Assembly: GCA_024347235.1 (NCBI GenBank)
Contig: AP025283.1
Span: 930,001 to 994,000, forward strand
DNA from: Aliamphritea spongicola
GTDB taxonomy: Bacteria; Pseudomonadota; Gammaproteobacteria; Pseudomonadales; Balneatricaceae
Direction of reading: 5' to 3'
DNA length: 64,000 nucleotides
The position numbers were made by a program, and so were the translations under genes. Shown here one piece after another: positions 18,875 to 28,442 of this stretch (position 1 is the stretch's first letter; the number at the start of each line of letters is the position of its first letter). A model generated the notes under the pieces. The model ran no database searches. It saw only the letters and a program-made list of their open reading frames with translations, and was not told where the DNA came from.

Positions 18875-21305
18875 CTAATTACGGGTCAGATAGCTGAGCA
18901 TCTGCAGTGCCTTAGGCCGTTGCTGGGCAAAGTCCTCATTAAGAATGGGCGTCAGCAGTAACCTTGCTGCCTGATCCGGCGCCAGACTGGCGAGGGTTTC
19001 TGCTATTTTGCCGGTCAGTGCTGAGTTGTTCAGCCCCAGCTCCGTCAGTTGGGCAATCAGTGCGGTATCGGTGCTGAGCGGCTTAACGGCCTGTTCGGCA
19101 ATCAGGTAGTCACAGGTGGCCAGTACTACACCGTCCACCGGGTCCTGCAGGCATTCCAGAACCACCCGGATAACCGAGTCCGGAGAGCCGTTGGGGAGTA
19201 TTTTTGCAGCGCCCGTAAACTTTCCATGCGCACATTGCTGTCTTCATCCAGCAGGGCCTGTTTCAGAACCGGGAGAGGTTTACGGCTAGCCAGCGCACCC
19301 AGTGCCCGGGCTGACATCTGCCGGATCTGATCAGTACCTGCCAGTAACAGTGTGGACAGCGGACCCACTGCATTTTCCAGCGAGCTGAGGCGGTTATCCT
19401 GTTCGGCAATCTGTGCCAGGCTGCTGACCACTTCCAGTACATAGTGCGGATCTTCGCAGAGCAGGCCTTTGAGCAACTGATCGATACTGTCATTGCTGAC
19501 TAGTTTACCCAGTGCCCGGACAGCCAGTAACTGGTTGTTGTAGTCCGGCAGTTTGGCAATTTTCTTGCGGTTCAGGTTAAGTTTGCTGCCGGTATCCAGG
19601 TGACCGACGACAATGTCACCGAAGGTGTGCATATCATCCGGCAGTTCTTCGACCATTTCCCGGATATGCTCGCCCCGGCCGGTATCTTCTGTCTGGTTTT
19701 CACTGTGCAGAGACGCTTCAATATTGGCCAGATTAATAGCATCCAGTGTGGAACGGGGTTTCGGTTTATAGGCTTTGGGGTCATTGTCTGCTGTGGCGTC
19801 AGGAAGGGGATACGCTTCTCCGAAACTGGCCAGAATCTGCACCATCCGCTCTTCATCGCTGAGAGGTTGTGGCGGGCTGTCCGGTTCACCGGCGGCGTTA
19901 ACCATCACGCTCGGAATCATCTGGTCGTCACTGTTATCAGCGGTCGCATCCGCGTCTGCCAGCTGTTGCTGCAGTTTGTCTGAACAGATGTCTTCACCGG
20001 CCAGATACAAAGTCAGTAAATCAGCACAGCTGAAGCGGTTCTTCACGGTGGGTTTCTGCGCCAGCTGTACCAGCGTTTCCATGACTACCTGACGCATGGC
20101 AGCGGTTTCACTCCGCAACAGGTTATTCAGGGGATCAGGCAGTTCTGCGGATTGTTGGACAGATGCGCCAGCGCCGACACCAGATTGCGCCGGGTGGTCA
20201 GGGGCAGGCCGGTTTCTTCTATACGTTCCAGAATCCGTTGCTGGGCATCGCTGATGCGGACTTTATGCAACAGCTGTACGGCGGCTTCAATTTCTTCGCC
20301 ATCAGCTGAGTTGAGGCTTTCCCGGACGGCGCTTTCCAGCGAGGATTGATCCTGTGTGTCTTCATGTAAACGCGTCTGGCTGATTAACTGATCGAGGGCA
20401 TTCAGAATCAGTCCCCGTCCCCGGGCATCAAGCTGTTGGTGGAGTTCGGTGAATTTTTCCGGCGTCAGGTGTTTACTGTGATAGGGCTGAAGCTGCGGCA
20501 GCATTGTTTGTGCTGCGTTCAGTGCCTGCTGGCGTACATCGGCGTCCTGATCTTTCAGCAGATACAGCAGGTCGATGAAGTACTTCATAGCCTGCCGCTG
20601 GCCAATCGCCTGAGCCGCGTGGCTGCGGACGTCCGGCTGGTCGTGACGCAGGCCTTTGAATATGGCAATCAGGCTGGCGTCACAGTCGCACTGGCCCAGC
20701 GCATTCATGCTGCGGCGGACAATCCGGGGCTGGTTGCTCCGGCTCAGTTCGATGACCGCACTGATACCCGGTTCACCGCAGCAGCTGAGGGCCCGCAGAA
20801 TATCCGCTTCAATATCCAGAGGCTCTTCTTCCAGCACGTTTAACAGCACGGGTACCGCATCACTGTGACCAAGCCGGCCGAGGGCGTTAATGGCGTTCAG
20901 CTGGATGTCCCACCAGTCATCCCATTCTTCCACAAAATCATTGGCGGTGGGGTTACCTTTCGCCCAGCTGAGCAAGGCTGCCAGTGCGGCGGGCTGGTCC
21001 AGTCTGGCCAGGGCATTTGCCGCCGCTGCTTTGGCATCCCCTTCAGGGTGCTGTTCAACAACGGCTATTAGCCGGCTGATCAGATCCTCGGTATCCGTGG
21101 TGGGTTTCAGGTTGCCCAGTGCCTCGGCGGCATCAACACAGACATCGATATCTTCGTGGTAGAGGTTGTCCAGCAGTGCCTGAAGGCTGTTGTGGGCACC
21201 GCTCTGGCCTGCTGCTTTCGCCGCGTAGCAGCGGTCAGCTTCATCGCCCTGAGTCAGCAGGTGGTTGAGTACCTGATTGAATTGGTCGCGCACTGCAATA
21301 GACAT
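18875..21305 (-). CDS. Large HEAT-repeat protein, about 810 residues
   Basis: Starts MSIAVRDQFNQVLNHLL at ATG 21305 and consists almost wholly of 30-40-residue helical HEAT / PBS-lyase-like repeats: DVCVDAAEALGNLKP, KAAAANALARLDQPAAL, QLNAINALGRLGHSDAVPVL, DVRSHAAQAIGQRQA, QLLAVRALGKLVSND. An acidic linker at about residues 480-570 (ADATADNSDDQM, then KPKPRSTLDAINLANIEASL) splits two solenoids. There is no signal peptide, so it is cytoplasmic. Breaks near 20125 and 19190 separate three readings. It is divergent from the molybdoenzyme operon and has its own FNR-type box 88 bp upstream. A scaffold or maturation helper for the complex Mo enzyme is plausible but inferred. No lyase active-site motif is evident. 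Confidence 0.75.
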
Positions 21306-21392
21306 AACGAATCCTCTTCTGAGCTGAGGGGCTGAAAAACAGCGAATACCGGCGGTGAATTTTCAGTTTATGCCATTGTTTGCCCCGATCTG

Positions 21393-21406
21393 TTGATGTG
21401 CATCAA
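21393..21406. promoter_or_regulatory. Perfect FNR/ANR-type box in the divergent control region
   Basis: TTGAT-GTGC-ATCAA matches the FNR/ANR consensus TTGAT-N4-ATCAA exactly. Its centre is 94 bp upstream of the HEAT-repeat start and about 323 bp upstream of the first dihaem peroxidase. For the minus strand a class II start near 21358 would fit, with CATAAA (21368-21373) as a possible -10. It therefore probably drives the HEAT gene under low oxygen and may also act on the oxidoreductase operon. Confidence 0.7.
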
Positions 21407-21722
21407 GGGCATGAGCGTTGTTGCTACCGGGAAGAATCAGTTCATTTATAGTCGACAGTGCAGGATTGAACGAAACGTTAAATCAGACGGGCAGGCTGCC
21501 CGGAATATTGTATAAAACGTTACATTGTTACTGCGCTGTACAATGACGTTACTTATTATAGTTTGTTGTTTTTATTTGATTTTATCTCGTTTCTTGTGAG
21601 CTGTTACTGATCCTGCGAAGACATATCCGCAATGTGTTTGCCACGCAACGGACGCTTCACCTAAGCGCCATACGTCGCCATATGACATCACAGGGTAAGC
21701 AATCACGAGGTGAGAAATCGCA
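21407..21722 (+). promoter_or_regulatory. Leader and promoter region of the iodate-reductase-like operon
   Basis: This gene-free stretch holds three ACGTTA-containing sites (AACGTTA 21474-21480 and 21516-21522, ACGTTA 21546-21551) near a TATTGTATAAAAC promoter-like stretch. ACATTGT and ACAATG form a partial inverted repeat around 21522-21546. They may be sites for an unidentified activator. A GAGGTGAG ribosome site precedes ATG 21723. Confidence 0.35.
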
Positions 21723-22832
21723 ATGAGAATTCGGCAAAGTAAACAACGCCCCTGGCTGGTCGCCGGTATAGTGGCCGCGGCGTTTACGGCAGCGGGTCTG
21801 CAAGCTGCTGAAGATGATTCACGGCAGCTGACACCGCTGAAAACTGATCCGGCGAAAGCGGCGTTGGGTAAGCGGTTGTTTTGATAAGCGCCTTTCCGGT
21901 GACACTGCACTGAGCTGTGCCAGCTGTCACCAGCCTGAGAATGGCTACTCCTATCCTGAAGCCCTGTCGCCGGGGTATCCGGGCAGCGGACATTTCCGTA
22001 ACAGCCCGACACTGATCAATACCGTCTATAAGGATCAGTGGTTTCACGATGGCCGTTTGGGTACCAACCTGAACGATGTGACCCGTGAAATGATCACCGA
22101 AGATTACCTGATGAACATGGATATGCGTCTGATGCAGGAGCGTATCAAGCAGGATCCGGTGTATGTACAGATGTTCAAAGACGCCGGCTACGGCGAACCT
22201 TCCAACGGCTCCGTCCGTAAGGCCATACCGGAATATCTGAAGACCCTGACCTCCCGGAATGTTCCTTTTGATAACGGTACCCTGAGTGATGCCGCCAAGC
22301 GGGGCAGGCACTGTTTGAAGGTAAAGCCGGCTGTAACCAGTGTCATACAGGTCCGCTGTTTTCCGACGGCGAAGCCCATAACACCGGAGTGGCCGAAAAC
22401 TTTGATATCTTCCTTGATCCCCAGCGGCATCAGGCATTCCTTGCCTTCAATATGTTTATGGGCAATGAGAACTATATGAACCTGAAGCGTGATGTGGGTG
22501 CCCATGTTCAGGGCCATAAGGCAGACGGTTCAGATATCGGTAAGTTCATGACGCCGACCTTGCGCGAACTGAAATACAGCGCCCCTTATATGCACAATGG
22601 CACCCTGCAGACTTTGCAGGAAGTGGTGTCCTTCTATAACGACGGTGGTGGTGTGGACAGCAACAAGAGCCCGCTGATAAAGCCACTGGGTTTGTCTGTT
22701 AAGGAACAGGGAGATCTGGTGAGCTTCCTTGAGGCGCTGTCCGGTGATCCGCTGAATACCCCGGAGCATGTCTGGCAGGCTGATGATTACAGCTATCAGG
22801 TCATAGAGAACTGGCAGAGCGTCAGGAACTGA
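21723..22832 (+). CDS. Dihaem cytochrome c peroxidase-family protein, IdrP-like (first of two)
   Basis: The signal peptide MRIRQSKQRPWLVAGIVAAA (cleavage near LQAAE) sends it to the periplasm. Two haem-c sites are present, SCASCHQPENGYSYPE and CNQCHTGPLFSDG. The MauG/CcpA-type landmarks FRNSPTLINTVY, FHDGRLGT, PTLRELKYSAPYMHNGTLQT and LVSFLEALSG are also present. Breaks at 21885 (T-run) and 22303 (one G missing before QALFEGKAG). About 370 residues. It starts a four-gene run with a second such peroxidase and Rieske and Mo subunits. That set is known from iodate reductase clusters, where IdrP1/P2 are thought to remove peroxide or hypoiodous acid by-products. Which of P1 or P2 this is I cannot say. 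Confidence 0.88.
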
Positions 22833-22845
22833 GGGGATGCGAATC

Positions 22846-24118
22846 ATGAAACTTAACCGAAAAGCCCGACTGTTTGCCATGACAGTTGCCGTCAGTACCG
22901 CTGCCTGTTCTTCCGTTAATGCCGACAGCAAAGGTGTTGCCGAAAATGCTATGTCTGAGGTGTCTGTTGCCATCGCCGATGCGATGCGTGCCGGTCAGAA
23001 TCAGCCTGCCAAAACCATTCAGTTCGGTGATCAGACATATCCTGCACTGGCTGCGTTAGGGCCCGTGCCGGTACCGCCGGATAATCCGATGACTGATGAA
23101 AAAGTCGAGTTGGGCAAGATCCTGTTCTTCGACGGCCGTTTAGGCGGTGACGGCTCTACGTCCTGTGCCAGCTGTCACGTGCCTTCTATGGGCTGGGACT
23201 GGCCGGATGATATATCTCTGGGATACCCGGGCACTGTTCACTGGCGCAATTCCCAGACCATCATTAACTCCGCCTATTACGACAAGTTGTTCTGGGCAGG
23301 TTCATCCAAATCACTGGAAGCCCAGGCCCGCTCCGCGGCAAAAGGTGGCGTTGCCGGTAACGGTGAGAACGACATCATGGAAGCCCGGCTGGCGCTGATT
23401 CCTGAATACCGTCAGCGGTTTAAGGATGTTTTTGGCGATAACTGGCCGAAAATCGGCAACGCCTGGATGGCCATTGCTGCCTACGAGCGGACCCTGGTGC
23501 AGCGGGATACACCGCTGGATAACTACCTCAACGGTGATGAAAGCGCCCTGACCGACGAGCAGCTGGCAGGTAAAGAACTGTTCGAAGGTAAGGCCGGTTG
23601 TGTGCAGTGTCATAACGGCGCGCTGGCCTCTGACCAGAAGTACTACAACATCGGAGTGGCACCGCTGGACCGCTGGGAAGATGATGCACTGGCGCAGATT
23701 ACTTTCCGCTATGAGCTGTATGCCAAAGGTTCAACAGAAGAGATGTACCGTAAAACCAAGGCGGACCCGGGCGTTTACTTCCGGGGCAAACTGCCTGCCA
23801 TGAAGGGTAAGTTCCGTACGCCGTCGCTGCGTTATATCAAATATACCGCGCCGTATATGCATAACGGTTCCGTTGAAACCCTGGAAGACGTGATCGACTT
23901 CTACAACAAGGGCGGATTACCCGGGCCGGCACAACCACTGCTTTTCCGCAGACCAAGTCTGAGCTGATCCGGCCACTGGGGCTGACCAGAGAAGAAAAGC
24001 AGCAGTTACTGGCCTTCCTGGATGCATTCAGCGGCGAGAAGCTGAAGACCAAACGTCCGACACTGCCACCTTATGAGCCGCTGTTCTCTGAGCAAGAACT
24101 GCAGGAGGCGAAAAAATG
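22846..24118 (+). CDS. Dihaem cytochrome c peroxidase-family protein, IdrP-like (second of two)
   Basis: ATG 22846 is chosen over ATG 22837 because GAGGGG is better spaced. An N-terminal export signal (KLNRKARLFAMTVAVSTAAC, possibly a lipoprotein Cys followed by SSVNA) precedes the enzyme. Haem sites are SCASCHVPSMGWDWPDD and CVQCHNGALASDQ. LGKILFFDGRLGGDG, GTVHWRNSQTIINSAYY, FRTPSLRYIKYTAPYMHNGS and LEDVIDFYNKGG are family landmarks. One break near 23930 moves to the frame TTAFPQTKSELIRPLGLTRE, ending QELQEAKK at 24118. The stop overlaps the next gene's ATG (ATGA), showing tight coupling to the Rieske subunit. About 423 residues, longer at the N-terminus than the first peroxidase. Confidence 0.88.
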
Positions 24119-24693
24119 AGCATTGATAAGTCTAAGCAAACCGCCGAAGAGCACGGTAAATGCATGCTGACCCGGCGGAAATTCCTGATGTATTCCGGTA
24201 CTGCTGCGGCAGCCAGCAGTGTTATTACCCTGAATATGTTCCCCGGCACAGCCATGGCCCGTGACATGCAGGCCGAAGTGACCACTTATCCGCGGATGCT
24301 GGTGGCGAAGCTCAGCGAACTGAAAGATAACCAGCCGGTGGATTTTAATTACCCGGATGACGGCCCGAATTCCCAGGCCATGCTGGTGAAAATGGGGGTT
24401 CAGGGGGCGGCGGCGTCGGTGATGATCAGGACGTGGTTGCCTTCAGTTATATGTGCACTCATCAGGGTGGCCCGTTGCAGAACGAATACAAAGTGGTGGA
24501 TGAGCACCGGGTGCTGGGGCAGTGCCCGTTCCATCTGTCGACCTTCGATCTGCGCCGTCACGGCATTATTGTTTCCGGCCAGGCGTATGAAAGCCTGCCG
24601 CAGGTACTGCTGGAGGTGGACGGCGACAACGTTTATGCCGTTGGCATTATGGGCCTGCTGTTTGGCCGCGTTGACAATAAGCTGGCTGGTTAG
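24116..24693 (+). CDS. idrB: Rieske [2Fe-2S] subunit, IdrB/AioB-like, TAT-exported
   Basis: The twin-arginine signal CMLTRRKFLMYSGTAAAASS (RRKFLM) exports a folded protein. The Rieske ligands are YMCTHQGG (Cys, His) and GQCPFHLSTFDL (Cys, His), about 20 residues apart. One G missing near 24403 splits the frame inside GVQGGGGVGDDQDVVAFSY. About 192 residues. In arsenite oxidase and in iodate reductase this subunit carries electrons between the Mo subunit and cytochrome c and also carries the signal-less Mo subunit through the TAT pore. The 3-base overlap with the peroxidase upstream and 11-bp gap to the Mo subunit mark one operon. The choice of idrB over aioB rests on the neighbours. Confidence 0.82.
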
Positions 24694-24704
24694 AGGAGCG
24701 CATC

Positions 24705-27407
24705 ATGACAACTAATTTTTATATCCCGGAAGATCATGCACCGTTACCGCCAAAAGATGCTGAGGTACTGACAACCGCCTGTGATTACTGCATCGTAGCC
24801 TGTGGTTATAAGGTTTACCGCTGGCCGCTGGAGAAAGCTAATGGCGGGATGAAGGCCAGTGAAAACGCCTTTGGAATTGATTTCCCGTCAGCGCCATTGC
24901 AGGCCTGGGTGGCACCGTCGCAGCATAATGTGGTGATGCATAAAGGTAAGCCGCATAACATCGTGATTGTGCCGGACAAAGACACCAAGCATGTCAACCG
25001 CAATGGCGATTCTTCCATGCGCGGCGGGATGATCGCCCAGAAGGTTTACAACCCGGCGAATGCGACCCGTGACCGTCTGACCCAGCCGCTGATCCGTATA
25101 GGCGGTACCCTGCAGCCGGTGACCTGGGAGATGGCACTGGAAATTGCGGCCGAAATTGGCAAGTACGTGTTGGATAAGCACGGTGAATCTGCCTATGGTG
25201 TGAAGACTTACTCGTACCAGTACATCGAGAATACCTACGCGATTTCCAAGTATGCCCTGCGGCATGTAAATACCCCGAACTTTACCTTCCACGATACCCC
25301 GTCGGATGTGACATCCACACCAGGCTTTCGGGATGCGGGCTTTGATAACTTCGGGCCAAGCTATGAAGATTGGGGCAGTGCTGACACTCTGATGATCTGC
25401 GGGACTGACCCGTACGAAACCAAAACCATTCTGTTTACCCAGTTCATCATGCCGGCGATTTATTCCGGTATGCAGACGGTGATTCTGAACCCGCGGGAAA
25501 CCGCCGGTATTGCCTTCATGAAGAAACATGGGGGTCTGCATCTGGATATTAATCCCGGTTCAGACAATCTGGTGCTGGGGCTATCTCCCGGATCATCATG
25601 GAGAACGGCTGGGAAGATTCCGAGTGGATCAGTAAGTGGGTTAACAGTAAGTGGGAGTCTAACTCCGGCTTCGGCCAGGGTACCCGTAACACTCCGTGGC
25701 AGTGGCGTACCACCTGGGGCAAGTTCCAGACCAACGGCTTTGAAGACTACAAAAAGTGGGTGTTTGCTCAGCAGGAATATGATCCGAAATACGCGGCTAA
25801 GGTTGCCGGTATTGATGTGGATAAGATCTACAAAGCGGCTGAAATGCTGGCTAAGCCGAAGGATGACGGCAGCCGCCGTAAGACCTCCATTGGCATTGAG
25901 AAGGGTTTCTACTGGTCTAACAACACCGGTAATACCAATGCCATCAGTTCGCTGGCAACCATTGTTGGTGCTGGTGGCCGTGAAGGACGGGTGGTTGGCC
26001 GCTTTGGCGGTCACCAGCGCGGCGGGGTTAAAGGCGGCAAGTTTCCGCGGAATAAGTCGCCGGAGAAAGTGCCGGGCCGGCGTCGCCGGGCACTGGATAC
26101 TGACCGCTGGCTGTATTCCGGTCATACCCGTTTTGCCCATGTCATCGGTACCACATGGATTCAGTCCATGAGTGGTTCACAGGGCCTGCAGAAGAAGTTC
26201 TGGGAGCTGACCACTGCGAATCCGAATCAGGTATACAGCTATGACACACAGGACATTATCGACACCCTGAAAAACGGGTGGATTCCGGCGGCATGGTGGT
26301 GGTGAACCAGGATATTTATCTGCGTGATCCGATTGGCGCCAAGTTTGCTGATATCGTGTTCCCGGCCGCGACCTGGGGCGAAGAAAACTTTATGCGGGCC
26401 AACGGCGAACGCCGCTTGCGTTTGTATCAGAAGTTTAATGATGCCCCGGGCCAGGCAAAGCCTGACTGGTGGATCATTGCCCAGCTGGCCAAACGGATGG
26501 GGTACGACGGCTTTGACTGGCGCAACGCCAACGAAGTAGCGGAAGAAGCTTCCCGCTTCAGCCGTGGCAGCCGTAAAGACTTCCACATGATTAAGGTTGC
26601 CGCCCATAAGGAAGGTAAAACCCTGCACGAAAAATTGCGTGAGTTTGGCACCGACGGTATTCAGGGGCCGGTGATGTATAACTACGACACCGGCGAGCTG
26701 GTGGGTACCAAGCGTCTGCATGACACTGAGCTGACGAATAAGCCGGAAGAGCTGGCGGCTATGGGGCTGAAAGATGGCCCCAGGGGGCCAACGTGCTGGG
26801 TAAGAAGTTAACCCACTTCAATTCCCAGACCGGTAAGGTCAACCTGCAGAAACATCCGTGGGGGCTGTTCAGTGATTTCTACGAATGGCTGACGCCGAAG
26901 GAGGATGAGCTGTGGTTCAGTAATGGCCGTATCAATGAGATCTGGCAGTCCGGTTTTGATGACGTGGAACGCCGTGCTTATGTGATTCAGCGCTGGCCGG
27001 AAAACTGGGTGGAAATCCATCCGGAAGATGCGCAGAAACGGGGCATTGAATCGGGCGACCAGGTGATGATGTATTCCGACCGTGTAGTCGGAGTGAAAGA
27101 TACCATCCTGGGGGTGCATGCCAATGACTTCCAGTTCTCAGAACTGATGAAAAATGGCCATGTGGAACTGAGCAAAGGGGCGGTGACTGCGGTGGCGATT
27201 GTTACCCCGGCGGTGAAGAAAGGCGTGCTCTACGCCAACATGCTGGATATGCGGCAGCCGTCTAATTCCCTGAGTGCCCGGATCGTCGACAACATCAGTG
27301 GTAACTACAACTATAAGATGGGTGTCGCGCGGATTCGTAAGCTGGGTGAATCCCAGTATAAGAAGGAGTTCCGCAGCTTCTCGTTTGCACCACGCAATAT
27401 TGTCTGA
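24705..27407 (+). CDS. idrA: Molybdopterin oxidoreductase catalytic subunit, iodate reductase IdrA-like (AioA relative)
   Basis: The N-terminal cluster motif is CDYCIVACGY with Cys 26, 29 and 33 and Ser 104, that is CX2CX3CX70S, the [3Fe-4S] pattern of AioA/IdrA. There is no signal peptide, so export depends on the TAT subunit. Later landmarks are HDTPSDVTSTPGFRDAG, LMICGTDPYETKTI, VILNPRETAG, GGREGRVVGRFGGHQRGG, VFPAATWGEENFMRANGERR and, near the end, NMLDMRQPSNSLSARIVDN. Breaks near 25580 (G), 26275 (C) and 26783 (C) are single missing bases. About 900 residues, longer than arsenite oxidases I know of (about 825-845). No ars or aioXSR genes are in the window, and two dihaem peroxidases precede it, which is the idr gene set. 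Substrate (iodate rather than arsenite) is inference. Confidence 0.8.
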
Positions 27408-27472
27408 TCAATATTGTCCGATCTAAGTTTGGTGGGCTGCTATTACTGACTGGACCGGTAATGGCAGCAAGC

Positions 27473-27519
27473 AAATGCCCCTGACGCTGGCTTACCTGTG
27501 CGGCTTAAGGGGCATTTTT
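27473..27519 (+). terminator. Intrinsic terminator after idrA
   Basis: AAATGCCCC pairs with GGGGCATTTTTT around a 26-base loop. It ends the four-gene operon and lies just before the convergent esterase gene. The A-run on the left allows use from both sides. Confidence 0.75.
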
Positions 27520-27529
27520 TATCTGATGT

Positions 27530-28071
27530 TTACCTCATAACGCGTCTTATCTCGCTGGCCAGCCAGTGGCCGTCTTCCACCCGGTGACCCCAGTCCTGAA
27601 ACTGATAATGCCATCCCATTTGTTCACAGAATGCCTGTTGATAATCCGCCGGTATGCTTTCGTCCCGTCGGCCAATAATGATGCTTGCCGGCTGAACGGC
27701 TGCACTCAGCGGGGAAAGGCGTGGAGCATTGGCGGTGTGAAATGGATGAGGCCGCCGCTGGCGTAGTCTTCTGCCGGTTGCTGCAGGTATTTACTCAGGC
27801 TTAGTGCCGGTTCAAAGCAGGCATTGACTGCCAGACAGGGAATGCCGGTGAGTTCCGCCAGCTTCAGCGCGTAATACCCGCCCATAGAAGTACCGGCCAG
27901 CAGTGCCGGTTGCTGTTCTGTAATCAGCTCAGTCAGCAGGGAAATGCTTGCTGTGTAATCCTGCGGTGCATAATCCGGGGCGGTAATATCCAGCCCTGCA
28001 TCCCGCAGCGCAAGGGCGGTAGAGGCCTGGCCGCTGGAGCCGAGACCGTGGAGATAAATAACCTTGTGCAT
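27530..28071 (-). CDS. YqiA-like alpha/beta-hydrolase (esterase), one frameshift
   Basis: Starts MHKVIYLHGLGSSGQAST at ATG 28071. HGLGSSG is the oxyanion-hole region and LLAGTSMGGYYALKL holds the nucleophile Ser in GTSMGG. One break near 27717 leads from PPMLHAFP to the C-terminal part SAAVQPASIIIGRRDESIPA (acid Asp) and QDWGHRVEDG (catalytic His). About 180 residues, the size of YqiA. Natural substrate unknown. It is convergent to idrA and separate from it functionally as far as I can tell. Confidence 0.82.
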
Positions 28072-28127
28072 AGTCAAAACTCAGGCCGGAGAAAAACCGT
28101 ATTGTAGATCAACACAAGCACATTTTG

Positions 28128-28319
28128 ATGAGGAATCTGTCGCTAAGGTGTTGTTTACTCTGGTTGGTTTGTTATGGTTTAAGGCAATTGGCGGTAATAG
28201 CCGGTGTACAGATGTATCTGACGTCACCGGAGGTTACCGGTGAAACATTCACAGAGAAGCAAAAGCGGCGTGATATAAGCGGACGTCTGAAGGGAGAAGC
28301 TGTGAGCTTGCCTGAGTAG
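28128..28319 (+). CDS. Doubtful small open frame, 63 codons
   Basis: The frame MRNLSLRCCLLWLVCYGLRQ opens with a hydrophobic stretch and ends SLPE at 28319, followed 38 bases later by a good terminator. A transcript here (small peptide or sRNA) is therefore possible. No ribosome site is evident and the composition is not clearly coding. The rest of 28078-28442 holds only that terminator and the leader of the next gene. Confidence 0.2.
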   Translation: MRNLSLRCCLLWLVCYGLRQLAVIAGVQMYLTSPEVTGETFTEKQKRRDISGRLKGEAVSLPE

Positions 28320-28356
28320 TTCCGTTTACTGAAGTACACGCTTTTGGTTTTGGCAG

Positions 28357-28380
28357 AACCGGCACATCAGGCCGGTTTTT
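28357..28380 (+). terminator. Intrinsic terminator
   Basis: AACCGGC-ACATCAG-GCCGGTTTTT: a perfect 7-bp stem with a T-run. It lies upstream of the GGDEF/EAL gene and ends whatever is transcribed through 28100-28350. Confidence 0.75.
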
Positions 28381-28442
28381 GAATGCCCTGTGTAACGGAA
28401 GACATATTCAGGGCTTGGTAAAACGTAATAAGGCTTCGATGC

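Noticed and set aside
24116..27407. Arsenite oxidase AioBA as the primary call
   Set aside because: The Mo and Rieske subunits are relatives, but the paired dihaem peroxidases, longer Mo subunit, FNR-type box and lack of aioXSR/ars neighbours fit iodate reductase better. It remains the main alternative.
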